Assembly: GCA_021323735.1 (NCBI GenBank)
Contig: JAJPKM010000021.1
Span: 214,084-278,083, forward strand
Direction: 5' to 3'
From: Gammaproteobacteria bacterium
Lineage (GTDB): Bacteria; Pseudomonadota; Gammaproteobacteria; Steroidobacterales; Steroidobacteraceae
Length of the DNA: 64,000 bases
A program made the translations under genes and the position numbers. Positions 44,526 through 52,459 of the stretch are shown here, one piece after another; the first letter of the stretch is position 1, and each line of letters starts with the position of its first letter. The notes beneath the pieces are model-generated. The model was not told the DNA's origin. It did no database searches and worked only from the letters and a program-made list of their open reading frames with translations.

Positions 44526-45770
44526 TCATGCAACCGCGTCATTTGATGCCGCGGCCTCATCGTCCTCGGCCCCCGCGGCAAACACATGGTTCAAGACGGC
44601 TTCGCGCTCGAAGTTCTCTTCCGCGAATCTCCGCGCCCGCCGGCCCAGCGCCGCTCTGACCGGTGGGTTGTCCGCAAGCCTGGTGATTGCACGGGCAAGC
44701 TCCGCGCTGTTTTCCGGTGCCACCACCAAGCCGCACCTCGAGACAATCTCGCTGATTTCCGTTTCCGAACGACAGGTGGCGATCACCGGCCGGCCGCTGG
44801 CCAGCATGCCGCAGAGTTTCGAGGGAAGTACCAGATCTGAAGCGTCAGGACTTTGCGGTAGCAGATGAATGTCCGCCATCCCCAGCATGTCCGACACCCG
44901 CCCGGAAGGCTGCAACGGCATGAATCTCACGTTGGCCAAACCCGCCGCCGCGGACTCCAATTGCGGCTTCATGACCCCGTCGCCGCAAACGACGAACACG
45001 ATGTCCCTGCGCGATACGAGTAGCTTCGCCGCCTCGGGTATCACCATCAATCCCTGCTTGCCGCTCAAGGTCCCCGAAAACAACACCACGATGACGTCCG
45101 GCGCGATACCGAGCTGCGCACGAAAGCCGCCATTCTTCGGGGGCTTGATTCGGGCAAGGTCTACCCAATTCGGGAAGTATCGAGCCTTGCCGGCCAGCAC
45201 CCCCTTGGACAGCAGATGTTGGATCATTCGCCACGAAATCGTCGATACGGTATCGAACCGCCTCAGCAGAGATCTTTCCATGCGCAATATGATTCGCCGC
45301 AGAAACCTGCCCCGGAGCAGCCCCATGCTGAACGCGACATCCACCTCGAAGTCCTGCAAGTGCAGCCAGCGTTTGGCACGGCACAGCCACGCAGTCAGCA
45401 GCCCTGCAGGTGCGCACATGAACGCCGGCGCCACCGTCAGTACCATGTCGGGCCGCCAGAGTATCTGCCACAACATCACCGGGAACGAACTGATCGCAAA
45501 CGACAGCAGGTGCAATATTCGAGTGAGTCCCTTCGGCGCCCGAGGCACCCAAAGCGGGGTTCGCCATACATCGACACCCCGCCATTGTTCGCGCCGGAAA
45601 AGCGGCCAGCGATACTTCTCATCTATCTGCCACGCCGGATAGTAAGGCGGCGCGCACACCACTCGAACTTCGTGTCCATGCTCAGCAAGCCACCAGGCCA
45701 TCTCGCCCGAATACTTGCCGATGCCGGTAGGCTCCGGCGCAAAGTTCGCGCTGTAGATGAGTATTCGCAT
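44526..45770 (-). CDS. WcaI-like glycosyltransferase (family 4)
   Basis: 414-residue GT-B enzyme starting MRILIYSANFAPEPTGIGKY, the N-terminus of colanic-acid WcaI-type transferases, and ending with the GT4 donor site (LPQSPDASDLVLPSKLCGMLASG). First gene of the minus-strand eps operon (wcaI-like, epsE, epsF, epsG, wzy-like, GT, epsL); the long 672-bp region on its right separates it from the riboswitch-controlled GH71 gene. The ATG at 45770 is chosen for family fit over an upstream extension. Confidence 0.86.
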   Translation of the reverse strand: MRILIYSANFAPEPTGIGKYSGEMAWWLAEHGHEVRVVCAPPYYPAWQIDEKYRWPLFRREQWRGVDVWRTPLWVPRAPKGLTRILHLLSFAISSFPVMLWQILWRPDMVLTVAPAFMCAPAGLLTAWLCRAKRWLHLQDFEVDVAFSMGLLRGRFLRRIILRMERSLLRRFDTVSTISWRMIQHLLSKGVLAGKARYFPNWVDLARIKPPKNGGFRAQLGIAPDVIVVLFSGTLSGKQGLMVIPEAAKLLVSRRDIVFVVCGDGVMKPQLESAAAGLANVRFMPLQPSGRVSDMLGMADIHLLPQSPDASDLVLPSKLCGMLASGRPVIATCRSETEISEIVSRCGLVVAPENSAELARAITRLADNPPVRAALGRRARRFAEENFEREAVLNHVFAAGAEDDEAAASNDAVA

Positions 45771-46442
45771 TGCCACCTCTGGATCCGCACTCGGATCGTT
45801 GAAGTGGCTAGTTCGCCAGACACACCGCAACAAAGATGCCAGACATCTGCCCTGCTATTCGTAAGGTCTGGTCTGACATATGTCGTTCACTCATGTTGAC
45901 GTTCCCGCATCGTCAAGTTTCGCGCCTCGATCGTCTGCACTTCGCGACCTCGGTCCTGCCATTTTGGGTCTCGCGCTTCGGCCCGTCACTGTCTTGACCC
46001 TCGCTGTCTTTGCCTTCCCTGTTGCCACTTCACTGTCGTTGCGCAATACGGCATTGATGGTCGCCATGTGGCGACGACCGTGCACTGGTCTTGCACGCCT
46101 GCCGTCGCGGAAACATCCGGCCGAAGCAACTCAATCACTGCAATTCGGCCGGCAGAAATCGAGCGGCATTTTTCCGGCGGTTGGTAAGCCAATTTCTGCT
46201 TGACATGGAATCAATTTTGGCATTGACCGCCGGCCGACTGCTGGCGCCGAATTTGATCGGTGAAATCTGAACGGAAAATATCGACTTTTTAGGCGTCAAA
46301 ACGCCATTTTTCCACACCGCCGCGGCGCCGCCGCCCCTCCGTGAGTCGTCGGTACTGAATCACATTTCCGAGCTCGGCATTTTTACGTCTGTCTGCACAC
46401 CACGACAGCATGCCCCATCGCATATCGCGTGATCTACTCGCG
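45771..46442. promoter_or_regulatory. Long divergent intergenic region of the polysaccharide locus
   Basis: About 670 bp without a credible gene between the left-going eps operon and the right-going riboswitch/GH71 unit. It holds interrupted inverted repeats (GCAGAAAT at 46152-46159 with ATTTCTGC at 46192-46199; CCGGCGGT at 46174-46181 with ACCGCCGG near 46226-46233) and a terminator-like hairpin (separate entry). The left half (45900-46050) is pyrimidine-rich. Promoters for both directions must lie here, but no box is convincing by eye. Confidence 0.5.
46292..46310 (+). terminator. Terminator-like hairpin, possibly bidirectional
   Basis: GGCGT CAAA ACGCC (5-bp stem, 4-nt loop) followed by ATTTTT on the + strand and preceded by TTTTTA, which becomes a U-poor/A-rich context on the other strand. 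It could insulate the two divergent units. The stem is short, so confidence is moderate. Confidence 0.4.
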
Positions 46443-46521
46443 CTCGTTCAAGGGCATACCCGGCGCAAGCCGGTGACGCAAAGCTTCCGGTCTGTGAGGA
46501 GCAGATAGCGGGGTTTCCGAG
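46443..46521 (+). promoter_or_regulatory. Cyclic-di-GMP-I (GEMM) riboswitch
   Basis: The conserved GEMM core is directly readable: AAGGGCATACC at 46450-46460; P2 stem CCGGC/GCCGG closed by a GCAA tetraloop; then GACGCAAAGCTTCCGG (46474-46490 region); P3 stem TCTG/CAGA; and TAGCGGGGTTTCCGA (46506-46520). The outer P1 can pair CTCG at 46443-46446 with CGAG at 46518-46521. These match the class I c-di-GMP aptamer, which senses c-di-GMP. It lies about 80 nt upstream of the GH71 lipoprotein gene, in its sense orientation. Confidence 0.93.
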
Positions 46522-46540
46522 GACGGCCGCTGCCGTCTTT
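46522..46540 (+). terminator. Terminator-like hairpin directly after the riboswitch
   Basis: GACGGC CGCT GCCGTC followed by TTTGT. It abuts the 3' strand of riboswitch P1 (CGAG), so ligand-dependent competition is conceivable. The U-run is only three bases, so termination may be weak. Confidence 0.45.
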
Positions 46541-46554
46541 GTGAACTCACGCGC

Positions 46555-46602
46555 GGCTACCTGCAATCGGCGTGAATCACAAAGAGATAGGAACAGGTAG
46601 CC
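46555..46602 (+). promoter_or_regulatory. Hairpin pairing the bases just before the GH71 start codon
   Basis: GGCTACCTG (46555-46563) and CAGGTAGCC (46594-46602) form a perfect 9-bp stem that ends at the base before the ATG; the 30-nt loop contains AGATAGGAA. It could hide the ribosome-binding region, giving translational control in the riboswitch leader. Confidence 0.55.
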
Positions 46603-48285
46603 ATGGTATATCGGTCGGGCGCGTTGACGGCATTTGCTCCGCTTGCTTTTATCGTGGTCTCTGCCATGAGCGGCTGCGGATCCAGCAGTAACTCCAGCAG
46701 CGATACATCAGCAGCCGCGGCGGCATCGCCAGCCGCACAGACAGCGGCGCCCGCACCTGCTCCCACACCGGCACCTGCGCCCACACCGGCGCCGACGCCC
46801 GCACCTGCTCCCGCACCGGCACCCGCGCCCACACCGGCACCTACGCCGGCGCCGTCACCAGTCGTTTTTTCCACGGCGATCAATGCGGGGGACGCTTGCC
46901 TTCCCTTATCGATGCCTTCGTCGGCCACCTTTTTCAATGCGCCCAAAAAGGTCTTCGCACATTACTTTCACCCATTCCCGGTATCGATCGACAATGCCGT
47001 GTCCGCGAATGACTACTACAACACGCAATATCTCAGCAAAACCGGCGAATCGGACAAATGGATAAAGCAAGGCGGTTTCCTCCGCCAAAGACCTTTGGGC
47101 GTGGCCGTTGGCACCGGCACGAGTTGGCAGCAACTCAACATGGAGGCCGAAGTACGCGCCGCGATTGCGCGCGGCATCACCGGTTTCACCTTCGATGTCC
47201 TGGCGGCGACCGATGCCACCGCGACCAACGGTTCATTGCGGACGATGCTGGCTGCGGCCCACGCCGTCGACTCTCGCTTCAAAATCATCGTTATGCCGGA
47301 CATTACGACACTCGGCTCCAACAGTAGCGCCGTGATCTCCGTTATCGAGACCGCGGCCGCAAGCCCAGCCGCCTATCGGTTGAGCGACGGACGCCTCGTC
47401 GTCACGGCGTTTGACGCCGGGCTGAATTCACCCGCTTGGTGGACATCGGTGATCAACACATTGAGCTCGCAAGGGATTCACATCGCTTTCGTACCGACAT
47501 TTTTGGCCTGGCCTGCCAATCCCGCGGCCTACGCCGCCATCTCCTATGGCTTTGCGAACTGGGGAACTGCCACGGTAGCGGCCGCGATTGCGATGGAGGG
47601 CGATCCGAAAACCGTGCATAGCACTTACGGCAAGATTTTCATGATGCCGGTCGATCCCCAGCAATATCGGCCCAAGGATTTTCTCTTTTGGGAGGCGGGA
47701 AACAGCGCGACGTTCCGAGATGCGTGGACCGGTTCCATCCAAGGGGATGCCGACTGGGTCCAACTCGTGACCTGGAACGACTTTTCGGAAAGCAGCGCAG
47801 TATCACCCGTGACCGATGCGACCTTGAACCGAAGCATCGGAACCGGGTACTACAATCTGACCGGGTACTACGCATCGTGGTTCCTCACCGGCCAGCAGCC
47901 CCCAATCACTCATGACGTCCTGTACTACTTCTATCGCCGCGAAACGACCACGGCGGCCGGGCCGGCACAAAGCCAGCTCGACACCATCGCCACCGGTGCG
48001 GCGCAAAACGAAATCGAACTGCTGGCCTTCTTGACCAGCCCCGGCGTGCTGAAAATCAGCATCGGCGGAAAGACTTACACTCAAAACGCGCCCGCCGGCA
48101 TGGTTTCCTTCAGCGTGCCATCTCAGGCCGGAACGCCGGTATTTACGCTGTCGCGAAGCGGCGCCGACGTCTTTTCATTCCAGGCTGGTGTGCAAATCTA
48201 TGGCGCCGGCGGTCTTCCGTCCGGAGTCCAGGATCTGACCTACTGGAGCGGAAGCGCCTCGAAAACAGGTACCTGCTCGCTGTAA
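46603..48285 (+). CDS. GH71-type alpha-1,3-glucanase-like lipoprotein (copy 2)
   Basis: 560-residue protein. Lipoprotein signal with lipobox AMSGC (Cys25), then a Ser/Ala stretch and a long Ala-Pro/Thr-Pro linker (about residues 48-86) that would hold the enzyme away from the membrane. The catalytic part mirrors copy 1: KVFAHYFHPFPVS, ARGITGFTFDVLA, and WVQLVTWNDFSESSAVSPVTD, the GH71 WNDYGES-like block; the C-terminal module ends DLTYWSGSASKTGTCSL. Predicted to trim or remodel an alpha-glucan-like matrix polymer. Under a c-di-GMP riboswitch. Confidence 0.85.
   Translation: MVYRSGALTAFAPLAFIVVSAMSGCGSSSNSSSDTSAAAAASPAAQTAAPAPAPTPAPAPTPAPTPAPAPAPAPAPTPAPTPAPSPVVFSTAINAGDACLPLSMPSSATFFNAPKKVFAHYFHPFPVSIDNAVSANDYYNTQYLSKTGESDKWIKQGGFLRQRPLGVAVGTGTSWQQLNMEAEVRAAIARGITGFTFDVLAATDATATNGSLRTMLAAAHAVDSRFKIIVMPDITTLGSNSSAVISVIETAAASPAAYRLSDGRLVVTAFDAGLNSPAWWTSVINTLSSQGIHIAFVPTFLAWPANPAAYAAISYGFANWGTATVAAAIAMEGDPKTVHSTYGKIFMMPVDPQQYRPKDFLFWEAGNSATFRDAWTGSIQGDADWVQLVTWNDFSESSAVSPVTDATLNRSIGTGYYNLTGYYASWFLTGQQPPITHDVLYYFYRRETTTAAGPAQSQLDTIATGAAQNEIELLAFLTSPGVLKISIGGKTYTQNAPAGMVSFSVPSQAGTPVFTLSRSGADVFSFQAGVQIYGAGGLPSGVQDLTYWSGSASKTGTCSL
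46741..46860 (+). repeat. Ala-Pro/Thr-Pro linker-coding repeat
   Basis: Imperfect repeats of GCACCTGCTCCCACACCG-like units coding alternating AP/TP dipeptides within the GH71 lipoprotein. Typical extended cell-surface spacer; recombination here could change its length in frame. Confidence 0.7.
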
Positions 48286-48289
48286 GCGC

Positions 48290-48408
48290 TGCTGTGTAGG
48301 TCGCTGTTCGGCTGCTCGCCGCTGGTCGCCGGTCGCTTGGTCGCCGTACTTCGCCATCGCTGCAGTTCACTGTCGCCGTTGTTCGCTGTTCGCCGTCGCC
48401 GTAGTTCA
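48290..48408. repeat. Degenerate low-complexity GTCGCCG/TTCGCTG array
   Basis: The gap between the GH71 lipoprotein and the convergent cupin gene is made of many variants of a short unit (TCGCTGTTCG, GGTCGCCG, TTCGCCG). No coding frame or terminator is convincing. Confidence 0.5.
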
Positions 48409-48873
48409 GAGCAAGCCCGTGCCTTCCTTGCCCGAGTCACCGCTGATCATGCGCCTGACGCGGCGAACCAGCTGCCGGGCGAAGGTCAGATAACCCGGAA
48501 CCGGCGTACGGCAGAACGCCAATTTTCGGACATAGTTATCCACGGTCCATTCGGCGCGCGATCCCGCAGGGAAAAAGATAGTATCGCCGGCCACGACGCG
48601 ACGAGTGGCTCCCGAGGGAAACTTAAGGGTGACCGAACCCTCCAGGATGTGCAGGGTCTCGTCGAAGCTATAAAACCAGTTGAAACGACCGGCGGTACAG
48701 TCCCAGTAGTAAGTGCTGGCCGTTCCGTCCGCACTGCTTGACAACAATTCCAGTCGCGCGACCGGATTACCACCCAAGATCCATGCCGGAACGATGGGGT
48801 TCGCTACAAAATTTGCGGCGGCAGTCCCGACCCTGATTGAGGTTTCAACGACCATCGCAATGCAATCTATCAT
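48406..48873 (-). CDS. Cupin-domain protein
   Basis: 155 residues from the ATG at 48873. One cupin fold resembling the DUF861/ureidoglycine-aminohydrolase type: WDCTAGRFNWFYSFDETLHILEG with the first metal motif, then DTIFFPAGSRAEWTV. The open frame upstream (to 49230) is unlike any cupin and overlaps the divergent thioesterase gene, so the internal ATG is preferred; the ATG at 48855 is also possible and no ribosome-binding site decides between them. Function in the locus is unknown. Confidence 0.65.
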   Translation of the reverse strand: MIDCIAMVVETSIRVGTAAANFVANPIVPAWILGGNPVARLELLSSSADGTASTYYWDCTAGRFNWFYSFDETLHILEGSVTLKFPSGATRRVVAGDTIFFPAGSRAEWTVDNYVRKLAFCRTPVPGYLTFARQLVRRVRRMISGDSGKEGTGLL

Positions 48874-49135
48874 TGGGGTGCGGGAGCGCGTGTCGGCAAA
48901 ATCCGCACTCAGTGCTTCAAATCGTCCTACAGCATCTGGCGCGCCCCTTTCGAAATTCGCCGGGTATAAATGGCAGGTCAACAATGGATGAGTAAACCGG
49001 AGTTCAAGGGAGCGCAAAGGAGCGACGTTCCAAACTGCGTACGGCAGAAATATGTCTATAATAAAATATGTCAGGCTCGAGCCTCGACCACGGTCGCCTC
49101 TTCGAGAGTTCTCAACCGCCGGCGCGAGGCCGCTC

Positions 49136-50092
49136 ATGAGCGCACCCTTGAGTACCGCCTTGCCTCGCAACACCAACGCTCTATTCGCACACGCCTCGCG
49201 CAATTCCGAGCGCACCATCGTGCCGATCAACGATTGCGCTCTTGCGACGGACGCACCGCGCCCCGCCTTTTATTGCGTCCACTCAGCCTCAGGAGTCGCG
49301 GGTACCGATTTCCTGGACTTGGCGCGACTGCTCGAGCCGACGATTCGCTTCTATGGAATCCAAGCACCGCCCAAGCGGATGCCTGATATCGAATTTGGCA
49401 CCTCCGTGCAATCGCTGGCGGAGCATTACGCCGTTGCTTTGCACAAATTCCAGCCCGAAGGCCCTCTGTTGTTGGGCGGATACTGCGTTGGGGCGGTTAT
49501 CGCGCTGGCCATGGCCGACAAATTGCGCGAGCTCGGCCGCGAAGTCGGACCGCTTCTCATGATCGATGGCGTACCGGAAAACACCGGTGTCGCACTGTCC
49601 CGCTGGAAGCTGCGCTACTGGTTTGAACTTGCCCGCAACGTGCGAGGTTGGTTCGCGCATGGAGACCTGATGAGGAGTCGAACGCTTCGCTCGTTAATTT
49701 GGAGCATCAGCAACAACGCAACAGCCATCGGCAAGCGAGCAATCGGGCTGAAGCGGGGGCAGAAACTGGGGGGCGGCTACGCCATAGAAGGGATCATGGA
49801 TGTCTCACGCTATCCACCGGTGCATAGATCGTTTGTCAATCGCTTGTTCCAGGCTTTGTTCGACTACCGGCCGAAAAGCTATTCAGGCAGCGTCATCGTC
49901 TACGAGGCAACCGTAAAGCCGCTGCTGTACCTGCCGCAGATTGGCCGCATTTGGCAAAAATTCGCGCCACAAGCTGAAGTCGTCGAGGTCGTGGGAACCC
50001 ACATCAGCATGATGCACGATCCCTACGTCCACGCACTGGCGAATGACATGCACAAGCGAATAACCGCGTTTTTCTCCGTCAATGCAGCCTAG
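49136..50092 (+). CDS. Thioesterase-domain alpha/beta hydrolase
   Basis: 318 residues from ATG 49136 (an in-frame ATG at 49052 adds 28). Like the thioesterase domains of peptide/polyketide synthases: PAFYCVHSASGVAGTDFLDL, nucleophile elbow GGYCVGA with Cys117 in place of the common Ser, and a C-terminal GTHISMMHDP with the probable catalytic His. No synthetase gene is nearby; context (GT8, flippase) suggests it acts on an acyl or sugar ester of the surface polymer. Overlaps the next gene by 11 bp. Confidence 0.75.
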   Translation: MSAPLSTALPRNTNALFAHASRNSERTIVPINDCALATDAPRPAFYCVHSASGVAGTDFLDLARLLEPTIRFYGIQAPPKRMPDIEFGTSVQSLAEHYAVALHKFQPEGPLLLGGYCVGAVIALAMADKLRELGREVGPLLMIDGVPENTGVALSRWKLRYWFELARNVRGWFAHGDLMRSRTLRSLIWSISNNATAIGKRAIGLKRGQKLGGGYAIEGIMDVSRYPPVHRSFVNRLFQALFDYRPKSYSGSVIVYEATVKPLLYLPQIGRIWQKFAPQAEVVEVVGTHISMMHDPYVHALANDMHKRITAFFSVNAA

Positions 50093-50975
50093 CCCCGTTG
50101 TCCGGATTTTCGTGGTGTTTGAGCCAAGCTACGCGTTCGGATGCCTTACCCTATTGAGCTCCTTGGCGCGCCATGCGTCGCGCCCCGTGGCCGTCGATAT
50201 TCTGATGCGCCGGCAATATCAGCCAGCTGCCAACAAGGTCATCAGCCGACTCAAGAGCGAATATGGCGAGCGGATCATCTTGCGCCGGATCATCGTGCCG
50301 CCGGTGATTCTAGAGCAGTGCGAGGCCTTCGAGTTCAAGGCACACTTCATCCCGGAAATCCTGTTCCGGCTCTATTACTTCGAGCTTGTTGCCGAGCCGT
50401 GCGACTACGCCATCCATCTCGATCTCGACATGATCGTTCTCGGCGACATCTTCTCGATAGCACAAGACCTATCCCCACCTGCCTTGCTGCATGCGGTCGA
50501 AGATGTCATGACGGCCTCTTCGCGCAGCGCTTTACCGCCGCACATGACGCGCTACTTGAATTCCGGGTTACTGGCATTCGATGCCACCGACCGCAAGGCA
50601 CTCGTGACAACCCTGCGAACGGCGCGCGAGAAGGTGGCGGAAATCGCCGGGACCGCGCTGTTTCTCGACCAGGACGCGATCAATATCGCTTTCCATGACC
50701 GCACGCACTATCTGCCCGGCAAGTGGAATTTCACCCTGGGTCGCTTCGAAGGTCACCCGATACCTGCCGATACCATGGTGCTTCACGCGACAGGTTCGCG
50801 CAAACCATGGTTCTTCAGGGGTGGCCATCCCTACTCCGCTTGGTATGAGAAAGAGGCGGATCTGCTGCGGTTGTCCTTTTCAGAACGTTATGATTTCAAG
50901 TGGATGCCCCGACGTTTGGTGAAAAAAGCAAAAGGCCTCTTGGCGGGATACGCGGCGTCTTTGCAAACACAGTGA
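50082..50975 (+). CDS. Family 8 glycosyltransferase
   Basis: 297-residue retaining GT-A enzyme. The Mn-binding DXD motif is in HLDLDMIVLGD (Asp114/Asp116), followed by YLNSGLLAFD, FLDQDAINIAF and the C-terminal HATGSRKPW, the standard GT8 set (LgtC/WaaJ-like galactosyl- or glucosyltransferases). Adds a hexose to a lipid-linked or lipopolysaccharide-type acceptor. Its start lies inside the thioesterase 3' end and its stop overlaps the likely GTG of the flippase gene. Confidence 0.88.
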   Translation: MQPSPVVRIFVVFEPSYAFGCLTLLSSLARHASRPVAVDILMRRQYQPAANKVISRLKSEYGERIILRRIIVPPVILEQCEAFEFKAHFIPEILFRLYYFELVAEPCDYAIHLDLDMIVLGDIFSIAQDLSPPALLHAVEDVMTASSRSALPPHMTRYLNSGLLAFDATDRKALVTTLRTAREKVAEIAGTALFLDQDAINIAFHDRTHYLPGKWNFTLGRFEGHPIPADTMVLHATGSRKPWFFRGGHPYSAWYEKEADLLRLSFSERYDFKWMPRRLVKKAKGLLAGYAASLQTQ

Positions 50976-52459
50976 TCAAGGCAAAATCCTTCAGCGCATC
51001 GGCAACCTCGGGAATGGTATGGATGTCGATTTCCGTGCTGTTCACCAGGGCGACATTGTTCGCCATGCAAATCGTCCTGGGATTCATCCTGGATGCGCGG
51101 GACTACGGCATTTTCGCCGTGGTTTCCGTCGCGCTCGCCTTTGTCGCCGGGCTGCAAAACGCCGGCGCGTCCAAAGTGCTCATTCAGAAGCAAGAGCAGT
51201 ACCATTCGCTGGTCCAGGACTATACCGATTTCTCGCTGTATGTGGGCCTCATCGGCGCCTGCGTGCTGGTCGCACTTGGGGCGGCCTTCGGCCAGTTCTA
51301 TCGCAATTCGGAACTGGTATACGTCATCGGCCTCTCCGCCCTGTCGGTCCCCTTTACATCGCTGATCTCGATCCAGTTCGCGCGCTTGAGCATCGATCTG
51401 CGCTTTCGCGAACTTTGCATGATCGATTTTCATGTGGCCGTGATGAACGTCGTCGTCGTTCTGGCTTCAGCATATTTGGGTGCGAGGTACTACAGCATCG
51501 GCCTAGGGCTGGTCGCCTCGACCACCTTAAGATACTTTCTCAATCGGCGCATTACCCCCACCTTGAGCGCCTCGTTTCGCTTGTCTTTGCCGAGCTTCCT
51601 CATCATTCTGGGGCAGGTCAAATGGCTGATCGTCACGGCCTTTCTTACCGGCCTTGCTCAACAGGGCGCCTATTTCGTGCTGGGGCGCGCCATCAGCGCG
51701 GAATCTCTGGGCTACTTCTATTTCGGCTTTCAGCTCACGGCCAATATCGGGCAATTGCTGGCACAAGGCATCGGCAGCACGCTGTTCCCGATCTTCACTG
51801 CCATGAAGCACGATCCGCCGGCGCTGAATCGCGCCTTCTTGAGAGCGACCTCGGTACTTCATTTCGCATGCTGCATACTCTGCCTCGGCGTGGCCGGCTT
51901 TGCACCCTGGCTGATGCATTTCGTATGGCGCGGAAAGTGGGACATGGCGATTCTGACCGCGATTGCCCTCGCGCTGACGCTGCCGATGCGCATGCTGTCA
52001 CCCATCGGCGCCGTTACCCTCGATTCCTTCGGCAAATGGAGACTGCGAACCGGCCTATTGGTCCTGGACTCGGGCACCATGATGCTCGCTGCCTTGATCG
52101 GTGCGCATATCGATGACTTACAGGGTGCAGCGATTGCCGTCGCGCTGCAGCGCTTGTTCAGCGGCATGGTCGACTTCTCGTTCGCGGTTCGGATTCTAGG
52201 CGGCCGGCCTCGTGACATCGCCGCATTTGCAAGCCGGGCATTCATTCCCTTCTGGCTGCCCGCCGCGGCCGTGATCGCGCTGAACCAGGCGCGGCCACTG
52301 CTGGTCGCCGACCTGCGCTCCGGGGTTCTCTCCGCATTGCGCACGGCGGCGGCGATCGGCATTTTTGCTGCACTGGTTTACATGACAGATCGTCGGGTGA
52401 TCCAGGAGGTACTTGGTGTGCTGCGCAACCTGGTGTTGAGGCGAACTCGCGCTACTTGA
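50972..52459 (+). CDS. Wzx-like oligosaccharide flippase
   Basis: 495-residue polytopic protein with about 12-14 membrane segments (for example FTRATLFAMQIVLGFIL, LIGACVLVALGAAFG, AAIGIFAALVYM), the MATE/PST family topology used to flip undecaprenyl-linked repeat units to the periplasm. The GTG at 50972 overlaps the GT8 stop (GTGA); an ATG at 50900 would extend it 24 residues into the GT8 gene. Ends convergently with the glycerophosphotransferase gene, overlapping 8 bp. Confidence 0.82.
   Translation: MIKAKSFSASATSGMVWMSISVLFTRATLFAMQIVLGFILDARDYGIFAVVSVALAFVAGLQNAGASKVLIQKQEQYHSLVQDYTDFSLYVGLIGACVLVALGAAFGQFYRNSELVYVIGLSALSVPFTSLISIQFARLSIDLRFRELCMIDFHVAVMNVVVVLASAYLGARYYSIGLGLVASTTLRYFLNRRITPTLSASFRLSLPSFLIILGQVKWLIVTAFLTGLAQQGAYFVLGRAISAESLGYFYFGFQLTANIGQLLAQGIGSTLFPIFTAMKHDPPALNRAFLRATSVLHFACCILCLGVAGFAPWLMHFVWRGKWDMAILTAIALALTLPMRMLSPIGAVTLDSFGKWRLRTGLLVLDSGTMMLAALIGAHIDDLQGAAIAVALQRLFSGMVDFSFAVRILGGRPRDIAAFASRAFIPFWLPAAAVIALNQARPLLVADLRSGVLSALRTAAAIGIFAALVYMTDRRVIQEVLGVLRNLVLRRTRAT

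Noticed and set aside
46140..46156. Sigma-54-like match (minus strand TGCCGG-N5-TTGCA) in the EPS promoter region.
   Set aside because: The -24 element lacks the GG pair; too weak to claim.
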